Below, one piece after another: positions 7,850 to 16,355 of a DNA stretch of 64,000 nucleotides (its first letter is position 1; each line of letters begins with the position of its first letter). This DNA comes from Streptomyces carminius (GTDB taxonomy: Bacteria > Actinomycetota > Actinomycetes > Streptomycetales > Streptomycetaceae), in the NCBI RefSeq assembly GCF_002794255.1, contig NZ_PGGW01000068.1, positions 24,315-88,314 on the forward strand, in the 5' to 3' direction. The notes beneath the pieces are model-generated. The model worked only from the letters and a program-made list of their open reading frames with translations. It made no database searches and had not been told where the DNA came from. The position numbers and the translations under genes were made by a program.

Positions 7850-8237
7850 GGCTTGTCCTCTCGGAAGCGCACTGATGCCGGTGAACCAGTCGAGAACAGT
7901 CACGACCGTACATCCACGGTACGAGTAGATGTAAATATGTATCTTCGCGATTCAGGCGGCAGACGCGAACAATAAAAAGAAAACCCGCCAAACAGGGCAA
8001 ATGACGACACGGCCGCTGAACTGGGCCGGATACCCCCTCCGTGTCCGGGCCATCACGTAGGGTGTTGAAAGCGGGCGCCGGAGACCGTAACTCTTTCGGG
8101 TGACCGTCGTTGAGTGTGCGGAGGCGGTTGGCGAGGGCGAGTGCCGGACGGATGTCCGGGCCGGTCAACCGCACAGGTGACGATTCGTACCAGCCCTGGA
8201 GGCCAAAGGTGATGCGCATGAGCTGCGGAGGGCGACC
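7850..8237. promoter_or_regulatory. divergent whiD-bldM control region
   Basis: A 388-bp stretch without a gene that holds the promoters of both developmental genes. Around 7905-8010 it is unusually A+T-rich for this genome (for example GTAAATATGTATC and CAATAAAAAGAAAA), consistent with regulator binding. CGTACcgtggatGTACG on the minus strand forms a short inverted repeat near 7905-7923. The bldM-side promoter is listed separately. Confidence 0.7.
8086..8113 (+). promoter_or_regulatory. probable BldN-type promoter of bldM
   Basis: CGTAAC (8086-8091), a 16-bp spacer and CGTTGA (8108-8113). This agrees with the -35/-10 elements described for promoters read by the developmental ECF sigma factor BldN, whose best-known target is bldM. 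The match was made from memory of the consensus. Confidence 0.7.
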
Positions 8238-8849
8238 ATGACTTCCGTCCTCGTCTGCGACGACTCCCCGCTCGCCCGAGAGGCGCTGCGCCGCGCGGTC
8301 GCGACCGTGCCCGGCGTGGAACGTGTGACCACGGCGGCCAACGGCGAGGAGGTCCTCCGCCGCTGGGGGGCCGACCGCTCCGATCTCATCCTGATGGACG
8401 TGCGGATGCCCGGTCTGGGCGGCGTCGAGACCGTGCGGCGCCTGCTGTCGGCCGATCCGGGCGCCCGCATCATCATGCTGACCGTCGCCGAGGACCTCGA
8501 CGGGGTGGCGCTCGCCGTCGCCGCGGGGGCCCGCGGCTATCTGCACAAGGATGCCTCGCGCGCCGAACTGCGGGCCACGGTCACCCAGGCGCTGGCCGAC
8601 CCCACCTGGCGGCTCGCGCCGCGCCGGCTGCGCTCGGCCGAGATGGGCGCCGCCCCCACCCTCACCGCGCGGGAGATCCAGGTCCTGGAGGGCATGAGCC
8701 ACGGCCGTTCCAACGCCGAGATCGGGCGGGAGCTGTTCCTCTCCGAGGACACGGTGAAGACGCACGCGCGGCGGCTGTTCAAGAAACTGGGCGCCTCCGA
8801 CCGGGCACACGCCGTGGCGCTCGGTTTCCGCTGGGGGCTCGTCCGCTAG
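8238..8849 (+). CDS. bldM: orphan response regulator BldM
   Basis: 203 aa. Receiver domain (residues 1-120) with the acidic pocket DD at 8-9, Asp54 in LILMDVRMPG, the TV at about 83 and K105 in YLHKDASR. The C-terminal LuxR/FixJ HTH includes LTAREIQVLEGMSHGRSNAEIGRELFLSEDTVKTHARRLFKKL. BldM is an atypical regulator of aerial hyphae and spore formation that acts as homodimer or as heterodimer with WhiI; phosphorylation is not thought essential. No kinase gene is adjacent. ATG at 8238 has GGAGGG 7 nt upstream. Confidence 0.95.
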   Translation: MTSVLVCDDSPLAREALRRAVATVPGVERVTTAANGEEVLRRWGADRSDLILMDVRMPGLGGVETVRRLLSADPGARIIMLTVAEDLDGVALAVAAGARGYLHKDASRAELRATVTQALADPTWRLAPRRLRSAEMGAAPTLTAREIQVLEGMSHGRSNAEIGRELFLSEDTVKTHARRLFKKLGASDRAHAVALGFRWGLVR

Positions 8850-9193
8850 GTGTTCCGTCCCGGGGCGCGGACGGCCGGGGCAGCCGGCCGGGGAGCCGTG
8901 GACTCCCCGCCCCACCGGCCCGCCGGGCCCGTCCGGCACGGGGACGGACCCCGGCCCGGAGGGGTTCCGCCCGGCCGCCGGCCGCGGACGGCGGCGGGGC
9001 CTTCGGGGGACGGCCCGGTGCCGTAATTTCGCGCGTGCCGCATCCTGGGGGTATGGAGTTCCTCGGGGACCGGACGGCCAGGCGTGAGGGGAGGGCGCGG
9101 GACGTGACAGCGAGTGCCCCTGTCCATAACGCTTCGGCGCACAACCACGGACGCGGTGCGGCGGAACTTCCGCCACGGGTGCACCATGGACCG
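8850..9193 (+). promoter_or_regulatory. shbA upstream region
   Basis: 344 bp between bldM and shbA. I see no gene; a continuous reading frame joins shbA from 9035 (ATG at 9053) but lacks a convincing ribosome-binding site. A perfect 15-bp palindrome GGCGGAA-c-TTCCGCC at 9160-9174 ends 19 bp before the shbA start and is the best operator candidate. Confidence 0.5.
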
Positions 9194-9790
9194 ATGCGCG
9201 ACGACGAGACGTCCCCCGCGGCCGGCGGCCGGGGGGAGATCGGTGCCCTCGTCCGGCGTGCGGCGGAGGGAGACGAGCAGGCCACCCATGACCTGCTGGC
9301 CCGCGTCCATCCGCTCGCGCTGCGCTACTGCAGGACACGGCTGACCAGGCTGCCGGGGGACGCCCGGCACTTCGTCGACGACCTGGCCCAGGAGGTCTGC
9401 CTGGCGGTGCTGTGCGCGCTGCCGCGCTACCGGGACACCGGCAAGCCCTTCGAGGCGTTCGTCACGGCCATCGCCCAGCACAAGATCGCCGACCTCCAGC
9501 GCGCCGCCATGCGGGGCCCGGGCAGTACGGCGGTGCCCTCGGACGAGATGCCCGAGCGGCCCGACGACTCGCTCGGCCCGGAGGAGCGGGCCCTGCTCAG
9601 CAGCGATGCCAAGTGGGCGCGGGAACTCCTGGCGAACCTCCCCGAGCACCAGCGCGAGCTGGTGCTGCTGCGGGTCGCGGTCGGGCTGACCGCCGAGGAG
9701 ACCGGGCAGATGCTCGGAATGTCCCCGGGGGCCGTACGCGTTGCACAGCACCGGGCCCTGTCGAGACTGCGGGCCCTCGCCGAGCAGTGA
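9194..9790 (+). CDS. shbA: RNA polymerase sigma factor ShbA
   Basis: 198 aa ECF-like sigma factor. Sigma region 2 spans about residues 20-95 (ALRYCRTRLTRLPGDARHFVDDLAQEVCLAVL) and region 4 about 140-195 (ELLANLPEHQRELVLLRVAVGLTAEETGQMLGMSPGAVRVAQHRALSRLRALAEQ). In Streptomyces, ShbA directs transcription of hrdB, the principal sigma factor gene, so it is close to essential. Start at MRDDE (9194) follows the homologues I remember; an upstream in-frame extension is possible. No anti-sigma gene is adjacent. Confidence 0.9.
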   Translation: MRDDETSPAAGGRGEIGALVRRAAEGDEQATHDLLARVHPLALRYCRTRLTRLPGDARHFVDDLAQEVCLAVLCALPRYRDTGKPFEAFVTAIAQHKIADLQRAAMRGPGSTAVPSDEMPERPDDSLGPEERALLSSDAKWARELLANLPEHQRELVLLRVAVGLTAEETGQMLGMSPGAVRVAQHRALSRLRALAEQ

Positions 9791-9819
9791 GACGACCGCC
9801 GGGAAGCCGGCCGCCGGTG

Positions 9820-9849
9820 CCGGCGGTGAACGGGCCGGCGGTGAACGGG
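9820..9849. repeat. 2 x 15-bp tandem repeat upstream of guaB
   Basis: Two identical copies of CCGGCGGTGAACGGG followed by a third partial copy (CCGGCGG). It lies in the shbA-guaB intergenic region with no feature assigned. Confidence 0.8.
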
Positions 9850-9952
9850 CCGGCGGAAGCAGCCGGTAAGCGGCGGGCCGGGTGGCGGCGCGGTGACCGG
9901 GACGGTCCGGCGCACGGCCGGATGTCCGGCACCGGGCACCCGGCGGGGCCGA

Positions 9953-9958
9953 TAGCAT
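9953..9958 (+). promoter_or_regulatory. guaB -10 element
   Basis: GATAGCATGG contains TAGCAT at 9953-9958, a reasonable -10 hexamer 50 bp before the guaB start. No good -35 is visible at 17-18 bp spacing. Confidence 0.4.
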
Positions 9959-10007
9959 GGACGCTCGCGCCGGGCAAGAGTATGGGGAAGGTGCCATGGA
10001 AGGCGTC

Positions 10008-11537
10008 ATGACGGACAACAGCGGCAGTGTGGGCAGCGCGGAGAGCCCGGAAGGAGTGCCCGCGAAGTTCGCCCCGCTCGGGCTGACGTACGACGACGTG
10101 CTGCTGCTCCCCGGCGAGTCGGACATGGCTCCGCAGGACATCGACACCTCCTCGCACGTCTCGCGCAACGTGAAGGTGAACGTCCCGCTGATCTCCGCGG
10201 CGATGGACAAGGTCACCGAGGCGCGCATGGCCATCGCCATGGCCCGCCAGGGCGGGGTCGGCGTACTGCACCGCAACCTCTCCATCGAGGACCAGGCCAC
10301 CCAGGTCGACCGGGTCAAGCGGTCGGAGTCCGGGATGGTCACCGATCCGATCACCATCCGCCCGGACGCCACCCTGGGCGAGGCGGACGAGCTGTGCGGC
10401 CGCTTCCGGATCAGCGGGGTGCCGGTCACCGACGCGGCGGGCAGGCTGCTGGGCATCGTCACCAACCGCGACATGGCCTTCGAGACGGACCGCGGCCGCC
10501 AGGTCCGCGAGGTCATGACGCCGATGCCGCTGGTCACCGGCAAGGTGGGCATCTCCCGCCCGGACGCGATGGAGCTGCTGCGCCGCCACAAGATCGAGAA
10601 GCTGCCGCTGGTCGACGACGAGGGCGTGATCAAGGGCCTGATCACCGTCAAGGACTTCGTCAAGGCCGAGAAGTACCCCAACGCGGCCAAGGACGCCGAG
10701 GGCCGGCTCATCGTCGGCGCGGCGGTCGGGGTGGCCGGGGACGCCTACGAGCGGGCCCAGGCTTTGATCGAGGCCGGTGCCGACTTCATCGTCGTGGACA
10801 CCGCGCACGGCCACTCCCGGCTCGTCGGCGAGATGGTCGCCAAGATCAAGTCCAACTCCCCGGTCGACGTGGTCGGCGGCAACGTCGCCACCCGCGAGGG
10901 CGCCCGGGCGCTGGTCGACGCCGGCGCCGACGGCATCAAGGTCGGTGTCGGACCGGGCTCCATCTGCACCACCCGGGTGGTCGCCGGCATCGGCGTCCCG
11001 CAGGTCACCGCCATCTACGAGGCCGCGCTCGCCGCCCGGGAGGCCGGTGTCCCGGTCATCGGCGACGGCGGTCTGCAGTACAGCGGCGACATCGCCAAGG
11101 CCCTGGTCGCCGGCGCCGACACGGTGATGCTCGGCAGCCTGCTGGCGGGCTGCGAGGAGTCGCCGGGCGAGCTGCTGTTCATCAACGGCAAGCAGTTCAA
11201 GTCCTACCGGGGCATGGGGTCGCTGGGCGCGATGCAGTCGCGCGGCCAGGCCAGGTCGTACTCCAAGGACCGCTACTTCCAGGAGGCGGTCGCCGCCGAC
11301 GACAAGCTCGTCCCCGAGGGCGTCGAGGGCCAGGTCCCCTACCGCGGCCCGCTGGGCGCGGTGGTCCACCAGCTCGTCGGCGGACTGCGGCAGTCGATGT
11401 TCTACGTGGGCGGCCGGACGGTCCCGGAGCTGAAGGAGAGGGGCCGCTTCGTGCGCATCACGGCGGCCGGGCTCAAGGAGAGCCACCCGCACGACATCCA
11501 GATGACGACCGAGGCGCCGAACTACTCCCGGCGCTGA
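10008..11537 (+). CDS. guaB: IMP dehydrogenase GuaB
   Basis: 509 aa, the normal length. It oxidises IMP to XMP with NAD, the committed step of GMP synthesis. Visible: LTYDDVLLLPGES at the N-terminus, two CBS domains (about residues 100-215, including VTDPITIRPDATLGEA and VMTPMPLVTGK), the loop GVGPGSICTTRVVAG with catalytic Cys, GDGGLQYSGDIAKAL, and the flap YRGMGSLGAMQSR. ATG at 10008 is chosen; ATG at 9996 in the same frame has GGGGAAGG upstream and would add four residues. A 23-bp hairpin follows the gene. guaA, the next enzyme, is at 29501. Confidence 0.97.
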   Translation: MTDNSGSVGSAESPEGVPAKFAPLGLTYDDVLLLPGESDMAPQDIDTSSHVSRNVKVNVPLISAAMDKVTEARMAIAMARQGGVGVLHRNLSIEDQATQVDRVKRSESGMVTDPITIRPDATLGEADELCGRFRISGVPVTDAAGRLLGIVTNRDMAFETDRGRQVREVMTPMPLVTGKVGISRPDAMELLRRHKIEKLPLVDDEGVIKGLITVKDFVKAEKYPNAAKDAEGRLIVGAAVGVAGDAYERAQALIEAGADFIVVDTAHGHSRLVGEMVAKIKSNSPVDVVGGNVATREGARALVDAGADGIKVGVGPGSICTTRVVAGIGVPQVTAIYEAALAAREAGVPVIGDGGLQYSGDIAKALVAGADTVMLGSLLAGCEESPGELLFINGKQFKSYRGMGSLGAMQSRGQARSYSKDRYFQEAVAADDKLVPEGVEGQVPYRGPLGAVVHQLVGGLRQSMFYVGGRTVPELKERGRFVRITAAGLKESHPHDIQMTTEAPNYSRR

Positions 11538-11544
11538 GCCCGTG

Positions 11545-11594
11545 ACGGCCGCGGTACGGCCCGCCGGACACCCGGCGGGCCGTACCGCGGCCGT
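11545..11594 (+). terminator. guaB terminator, 23-bp perfect hairpin
   Basis: Arms 11545-11567 and 11572-11594 are perfectly complementary over 23 bp around an ACAC tetraloop, starting 7 nt after the guaB stop. The length and perfection are exceptional. It separates guaB from guaB3, so the two are probably separate transcription units or are linked by read-through. Confidence 0.9.
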
Positions 11595-11670
11595 CCGCCG
11601 CCCCGGGTGCGGTTCCCGCCGAGGCTCTCGGGGATACTTGGGGCCGTAGACCGTAGGAAGGGCCCAGCAC

Positions 11671-12780
11671 GTGACTGAGATCGAGATCGGCCGTGGCAAG
11701 CGCGGCCGGCGCGCGTACGCCTTCGACGACATCGCCGTGGTGCCCAGCAGGCGCACCCGGGACCCGGAGGAGGTCTCGATCGCCTGGCAGATCGACGCCT
11801 ACCGCTTCGAGCTGCCGTTCCTGGCCGCGCCGATGGACTCGGTCGTCTCGCCGCGCACCGCCGTCCGCATCGGTGAGATGGGCGGCGTGGGGGTGCTCAA
11901 CCTCGAAGGGCTGTGGACGCGCTACGAGGACCCCGAGCCGCTGCTGGCGGAGATCACCGGACTGGACGAGGCGACGGCGACCCGCCGGCTCCAGGAGATC
12001 TACTCCGCGCCCATCAGGGAGGAGCTGATCGGGCGGCGGATCAAGGAGGTCCGCGACTCCGGCGTGGTGACGGCCGCCGCGCTCTCCCCGCAGCGCACCG
12101 TGCAGTTCTCCAAGGCGGTCGTCGACGCGGGCGTGGACCTGTTCGTCATCCGCGGCACCACCGTCTCCGCCGAGCACGTCTCCTCGGCCGCCGAGCCGCT
12201 GAACCTCAAGCAGTTCATCTACGAGCTGGACGTCCCCGTCATCGTCGGCGGCTGCGCCACGTACACCGCCGCGCTGCACCTGATGCGCACCGGCGCCGCG
12301 GGCGTACTGGTGGGCTTCGGCGGCGGCGCCGCGCACACCACCCGCAGCGTGCTGGGCATCCAGGTGCCGATGGCCACCGCCGTCGCCGACGTGGCGGCGG
12401 CCCGCCGCGACTACCTGGACGAGTCCGGCGGCCGGTACGTCCATGTCATCGCCGACGGCGGTGTGGGCCTCTCCGGCGACCTGCCCAAGGCGATCGCCTG
12501 CGGCGCGGACGCGGTGATGATGGGCTCCCCGCTGGCCCGTGCCACCGACGCGCCCGGCCGCGGCTACCACTGGGGCATGGAGGCCGCCCACGAGGTCGTC
12601 CCGCGCGGCAGGCGGGTGAACCTGGGCACGGTCGGCACCGCCGAGCAGATCCTGCTGGGCCCCTCGGACAGCCCCGACGGCTCCATGAACTTCTTCGGCG
12701 CGCTGCGCCGGGCCATGGCCACCACGGGCTACTCGGAACTCAAGGAGTTCCAGCGCGTGGAGGTCACCGTCTCCCGCTGA
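11671..12780 (+). CDS. guaB3: GuaB3-type IMP dehydrogenase-related protein
   Basis: 369 aa TIM-barrel protein lacking the CBS domains of GuaB. GTG at 11671. Family features: RRAYAFDDIAVVPSRRTRDPEEV, FLAAPMDSVVS, ADGGVGLSGDLPKAIACGADAVMMGSPLARA. At the position of the catalytic loop the protein reads GGGAAHTTRSVLGI where GuaB reads GPGSICTTRVVAGI; the catalytic Cys is replaced by His. Some GuaB3 proteins have been reported as IMPDHs, but the ones I recall keep the Cys, so the activity of this one is doubtful and it may be regulatory or catalyse another reaction. Conserved linkage to guaB argues for a role in guanine nucleotide metabolism. Confidence 0.9.
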   Translation: MTEIEIGRGKRGRRAYAFDDIAVVPSRRTRDPEEVSIAWQIDAYRFELPFLAAPMDSVVSPRTAVRIGEMGGVGVLNLEGLWTRYEDPEPLLAEITGLDEATATRRLQEIYSAPIREELIGRRIKEVRDSGVVTAAALSPQRTVQFSKAVVDAGVDLFVIRGTTVSAEHVSSAAEPLNLKQFIYELDVPVIVGGCATYTAALHLMRTGAAGVLVGFGGGAAHTTRSVLGIQVPMATAVADVAAARRDYLDESGGRYVHVIADGGVGLSGDLPKAIACGADAVMMGSPLARATDAPGRGYHWGMEAAHEVVPRGRRVNLGTVGTAEQILLGPSDSPDGSMNFFGALRRAMATTGYSELKEFQRVEVTVSR

Positions 12781-12802
12781 CCGGCGGGAGCGCGCGAGTG
12801 AC

Positions 12803-12843
12803 GGGCCGGGGCCCGCGGACGGACGGTCCGCGGGTCCCGGCCC
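12803..12843. terminator. bidirectional terminator between guaB3 and dehydrogenase
   Basis: An 18-bp stem (12803-12820 with 12826-12843) containing one G-T wobble and a 5-nt loop lies between two convergent genes. Confidence 0.8.
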
Positions 12844-12853
12844 CGTCCGTTCG

Positions 12854-14116
12854 TCACAGCCGGTGGGCGGCGCCCGCCGGGCTGGCGCCGCGGGTGTCGA
12901 GGAGGAGCTGGGCCTTGGCGGACAGGCTCTGCAGGTCGTAGACGCGGTGGTGCTGGAGCAGCAGGGTCAGGTCGGCCGCGGCGGCGGACTCGTACAGCGA
13001 GTCGGCGCGCGGCACGGGCCGGCCCGCCACCTCCCAGCGCGGCACGTGCGGGTCGTGGTAGCCGATCCGCGCGCCCAGGTCCAGCAGCCGCCGGGCGATC
13101 TCGGGGGCGGGGGAGCCGGTCCGGTCGGCGAGGTCCGCCTTGTAGGTGACGCCGAGCAGCAGCACCCGTGCGCCGCGGGCCGACTTGCCGTGCTCGTTGA
13201 GGAGGGCGGCCGCCCGGTGGGCCACATAGCGGGGCATCCGGGCGTTGGCCTCCAGGGCGGCCCCGACCAGCCGCAGCGGGCAGTCCGAGGTGCGCTCCCC
13301 GCGGTCCAGCCGGGCGGGGTCGACGGGGAGGCCGTGGCCGCCCACCCCGGGGCCGGGCCGGAAGGGCAGGAAGCCGAAGGGCTTGGTCTCCGCGCAGCGG
13401 AGCACGTCCCACAGATCGACGCCGAGGTCGTGGCAGAGCACCGCCATCTCGTTGACCAGGGCGATGTTGACGTGCCGGAAGTTGGTCTCCAGCACCGCCG
13501 TCATCTCGGCCTCGCGCAGTCCGCGCGCCCGCACCACCTTCTCGGTCAGCCGCCCGTAGAACGCGGCGGCGGCCTCGGTGCAGGCCGGGGTCAGTCCGCC
13601 GATGACGCGCGGGGTGTTGGCGTAGCCGTGGGCGCGGTTGCCCGGGTCCAGCCGGGGTGGGGCGCAGGCGAGGTGGAAGTCGTGCCCGGCGCGCAGCCCC
13701 GAGGCCCGCTCCAGCAGCGGGGCGACGTACTCCTCGGTGCCACCCGGCCGGACGGCCGACTCCACCACGACGGTGGTGCGCGGGCGCAGATGCTCGCCCA
13801 GGGCCAGGGCCGCCGCCCGTACCGCGCCCAGGTCCGGCGCGCCGTCCTCGCCCGGTGGGGTGGGGGCGCAGATCAGGGCGGTGCGCACCCGGCTGAGGAC
13901 GGCCGGGTCGCGGGTCGCCCGGAAGCCCGCCGAGAGCATCCGGCGGACCTCGGCCGCCGACAGCCCGCCGCCCGCCGGGGGACGCCCGGCGCCCAGCTCG
14001 GCGACGGTGTCCGCGTCGGGGTCGTAGCCGACGGTGCCGATGCCGGCGGTGGTGGCCGCGCGGGCCGCGGGCAGGCCGAGACGGCCCAGACCGAGGACGG
14101 CGAGATCGACGGGCAT
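12854..14116 (-). CDS. nucleotide-sugar dehydrogenase homologue lacking the catalytic Cys
   Basis: 420 aa, the UDP-glucose/GDP-mannose dehydrogenase fold: N-terminal NAD domain (LAVLGLGRLGLPAA, residues 4-17), the ESAVRPGGTEE segment, a central helix (ETNFRHVNIALVNEMAVLCHDLGVDLWDVL) and a C-terminal UDP-binding domain (RVLLLGVTYKADLADRTGSPAPEI). In the active-site motif the family has GPGVGGHC(I/L)P(V/I)DP; here it is GPGVGGHGLPVDP, so the nucleophilic cysteine needed for the aldehyde-to-acid step is Gly. It may be inactive, act only as an alcohol dehydrogenase, or be regulatory. Divergent from glpD. No glycan cluster is nearby. Confidence 0.85.
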   Translation of the reverse strand: MPVDLAVLGLGRLGLPAARAATTAGIGTVGYDPDADTVAELGAGRPPAGGGLSAAEVRRMLSAGFRATRDPAVLSRVRTALICAPTPPGEDGAPDLGAVRAAALALGEHLRPRTTVVVESAVRPGGTEEYVAPLLERASGLRAGHDFHLACAPPRLDPGNRAHGYANTPRVIGGLTPACTEAAAAFYGRLTEKVVRARGLREAEMTAVLETNFRHVNIALVNEMAVLCHDLGVDLWDVLRCAETKPFGFLPFRPGPGVGGHGLPVDPARLDRGERTSDCPLRLVGAALEANARMPRYVAHRAAALLNEHGKSARGARVLLLGVTYKADLADRTGSPAPEIARRLLDLGARIGYHDPHVPRWEVAGRPVPRADSLYESAAAADLTLLLQHHRVYDLQSLSAKAQLLLDTRGASPAGAAHRL

Positions 14117-14428
14117 GAGGTGGTGTCCCTTTCCCTGTCGCCGGCGGACGGGGCCGGTTCGGCTTGCGGACCGGCCCATGGGTGCTGTCAGGTTAAGCAC
14201 ATATACGACAGATATGGTGGATTGCCCGCGGAGCGGTGCCCCGCGGGGAGCCCAAGGTCGTGGGAATGGCGGAGAGCCGTGAACCTGGACAGGGCGGGAC
14301 GGCAGGGCAGGGAGGGACACGGAAGGCGGGAAGGGGCGCGAAGAAGGGGCGCGCGCGTAGGCGGATGGCGCGGGTAACCGGGTAGGGGTCATGGTCGGGG
14401 CCGACGGACGACCCATCAGGAGGCAGCG
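14117..14428. promoter_or_regulatory. divergent region, dehydrogenase-glpD
   Basis: 312 bp without a gene. It contains one clearly A+T-rich patch, TTAAGCACATATACGACA onward (14193-14217), holding the inverted repeat CATAT-N7-ATATG (14200-14216). It is the likely operator or promoter patch for one or both divergent genes. GGGGTC and CAGGAGG follow toward glpD. Confidence 0.5.
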
Positions 14429-16135
14429 GTGAGGACAGCGGCACTGGGACCGGCCGAGCGGGCCGAGGCACTCGCCCGCATGGCGGAACGCGAGCTGGAC
14501 GTACTGGTCGTCGGCGGCGGTGTGGTCGGGGCCGGCACCGCCCTGGACGCGGCCACCCGGGGCCTGAGCACCGGGCTCGTCGAGGCCCGCGACTGGGCCT
14601 CGGGCACCTCCAGCCGCTCCAGCAAGCTGATCCACGGCGGGCTGCGCTATCTGGAGATGCTGGACTTCACCCTGGTGCGCGAGGCCCTCAAGGAACGCGG
14701 CCTGCTGCTGCGGCGGATCGCCCCCCACCTGGTCAAACCCGTCCCCTTCCTCTACCCCCTGAAGCACCGGGCCTGGGAGCGGCTGTACGCGGGCTCCGGC
14801 GTGGCGCTGTACGACGTGCTCGGCACCGCCTCCGGGCGCAGCCGCGGCCTGCCCCACCACCGGCACCTGACCCGCCGCCAGGCCCTGCGCGTCGCCCCGT
14901 GCCTGCGCAAGGACGCCCTGGTGGGAGCCCTGCAGTACTACGACGCGCAGATGGACGACGCCCGCTACGTCGCCGCCCTGGTCCGCACCGCCGCCGCCTA
15001 CGGCACCCACGCCGCCAACCGGGCGCGGGTGGTCGGCTTCCTGCGCGAGGGCGAACGGGTGGTCGGCGCCCGGGTGCGGGACCTGGAGCAGGGCGGCGAG
15101 TACGAGGTGCGCGCCCGCCAGGTGGTGAACGCCACCGGGGTGTGGACCGACGACACCCAGCGGATGATCGCCGAGCGCGGGCAGTTCCACGTCCGCGCCT
15201 CCAAGGGCATCCACCTGGTGGTGCCCAAGGACCGCATCCACTCCTCCACCGGGCTGATCCTGCGCACCGAGAAGAGCGTGCTGTTCGTCATCCCCTGGGG
15301 GCGGCACTGGATCGTCGGCACCACCGACACCGGCTGGGACCTGGACAAGGCCCATCCGGCGGCCTCCAGCGCCGACATCGACTACCTGCTGGACCGGGTC
15401 AACGGCGTGCTGGCGGTGCCGCTCACCCGCGACGACGTGGAGGGCGTGTACGCCGGGCTGCGCCCGCTGCTGGCCGGGGAGTCGGAGGCCACCAGCCAGC
15501 TCTCCCGCGAGCACACCGTCGCCCACCCGGTGCCGGGCCTGGTGGTGGTCGCGGGCGGCAAGTACACCACCTACCGGGTGATGGCCAAGGACGCCGTCGA
15601 CGCCGCCGTGCACGGTCTCGACCACCGGGTCGCCCCGTCCTGCACCGAGGACGTACCGCTGGTCGGCGCCGAGGGCTACCCGGCGATGTGGAACGCCCGT
15701 GCCCGGATCGCCGCCCGCACCGGGCTGCACGTGGCCCGGGTGGAGCATCTGCTCAACCGGTACGGCGCGCTCACCGACGAGGTGCTGGCACTGGTCGCCG
15801 GGGAACCCTCGCTGGGCGAGCCGCTGCCGTACGCGGACGACTACCTGAAGGCCGAGGTGGTGTACGCCTGCTCGCACGAGGGCGCCCGCCACCTGGACGA
15901 CGTCCTCACCCGCCGCACCCGCATCTCCATCGAGACCTTCGACCGCGGCACCCGCAGCGCCCGCGAGTGCGCCGAGCTGATGGCCTCCGTGCTCGACTGG
16001 GACGGCGACCGGATCGAACGCGAGGTGGCGCACTACGAGAAGCGGGTCGAGGCCGAGCGGGAGTCCCAGCGGCAGCCCGACGACCAGACCGCCGACGCCG
16101 CGCGGCTGGGCGCCCCGGACATCGTTCCGCTCTGA
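14429..16135 (+). CDS. glpD: aerobic glycerol-3-phosphate dehydrogenase
   Basis: 568 aa FAD-dependent, membrane-associated enzyme oxidising glycerol 3-phosphate to dihydroxyacetone phosphate and passing electrons to menaquinone. FAD motif LDVLVVGGGVVGAGTALDAATRG (about residues 23-45), GTSSRSSKLIHGGLRYLE (about 62-79, substrate/FAD contacts), TGVWTDD and GGKYTTYRVMAKDAVD; C-terminal helical cap from about residue 440. GTG at 14429 with CAGGAGG 5 nt upstream. No glpK or glpF is adjacent, so glycerol uptake is encoded elsewhere. Confidence 0.95.
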   Translation: MRTAALGPAERAEALARMAERELDVLVVGGGVVGAGTALDAATRGLSTGLVEARDWASGTSSRSSKLIHGGLRYLEMLDFTLVREALKERGLLLRRIAPHLVKPVPFLYPLKHRAWERLYAGSGVALYDVLGTASGRSRGLPHHRHLTRRQALRVAPCLRKDALVGALQYYDAQMDDARYVAALVRTAAAYGTHAANRARVVGFLREGERVVGARVRDLEQGGEYEVRARQVVNATGVWTDDTQRMIAERGQFHVRASKGIHLVVPKDRIHSSTGLILRTEKSVLFVIPWGRHWIVGTTDTGWDLDKAHPAASSADIDYLLDRVNGVLAVPLTRDDVEGVYAGLRPLLAGESEATSQLSREHTVAHPVPGLVVVAGGKYTTYRVMAKDAVDAAVHGLDHRVAPSCTEDVPLVGAEGYPAMWNARARIAARTGLHVARVEHLLNRYGALTDEVLALVAGEPSLGEPLPYADDYLKAEVVYACSHEGARHLDDVLTRRTRISIETFDRGTRSARECAELMASVLDWDGDRIEREVAHYEKRVEAERESQRQPDDQTADAARLGAPDIVPL

Positions 16136-16185
16136 ACCGTTCCGGACCGCTCCGGACCGTCCCGGACCGTCCCGGACCGCTCCGA
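16131..16185. repeat. 10-bp tandem repeat after glpD
   Basis: About five and a half copies of a 10-mer, (T/C)CCGGACCG(C/T), begin at the glpD stop codon and run to 16185. The period equals one helical turn. Confidence 0.85.
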
Positions 16186-16355
16186 GGTGCTGTGGGCCGC
16201 TGCGGACCCGGGGCGCCGGACCCCGGCGAACCGCGCCGAAGGGCCCCGGACCGCGGTGAACCGCGCGATACGGGGTATCCCGGAGTGTCGAAGCGTCAGC
16301 GCCGCGACCGCGCACCGCCGTTCCGGTGGCGCGCCGACGGCCGCGTACGCCGTGC

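Noticed and set aside
9035..9193. N-terminal extension of shbA
   Set aside because: In frame, but remembered homologues begin at MRDDE and the extension lacks a good ribosome-binding site and contains a palindrome.
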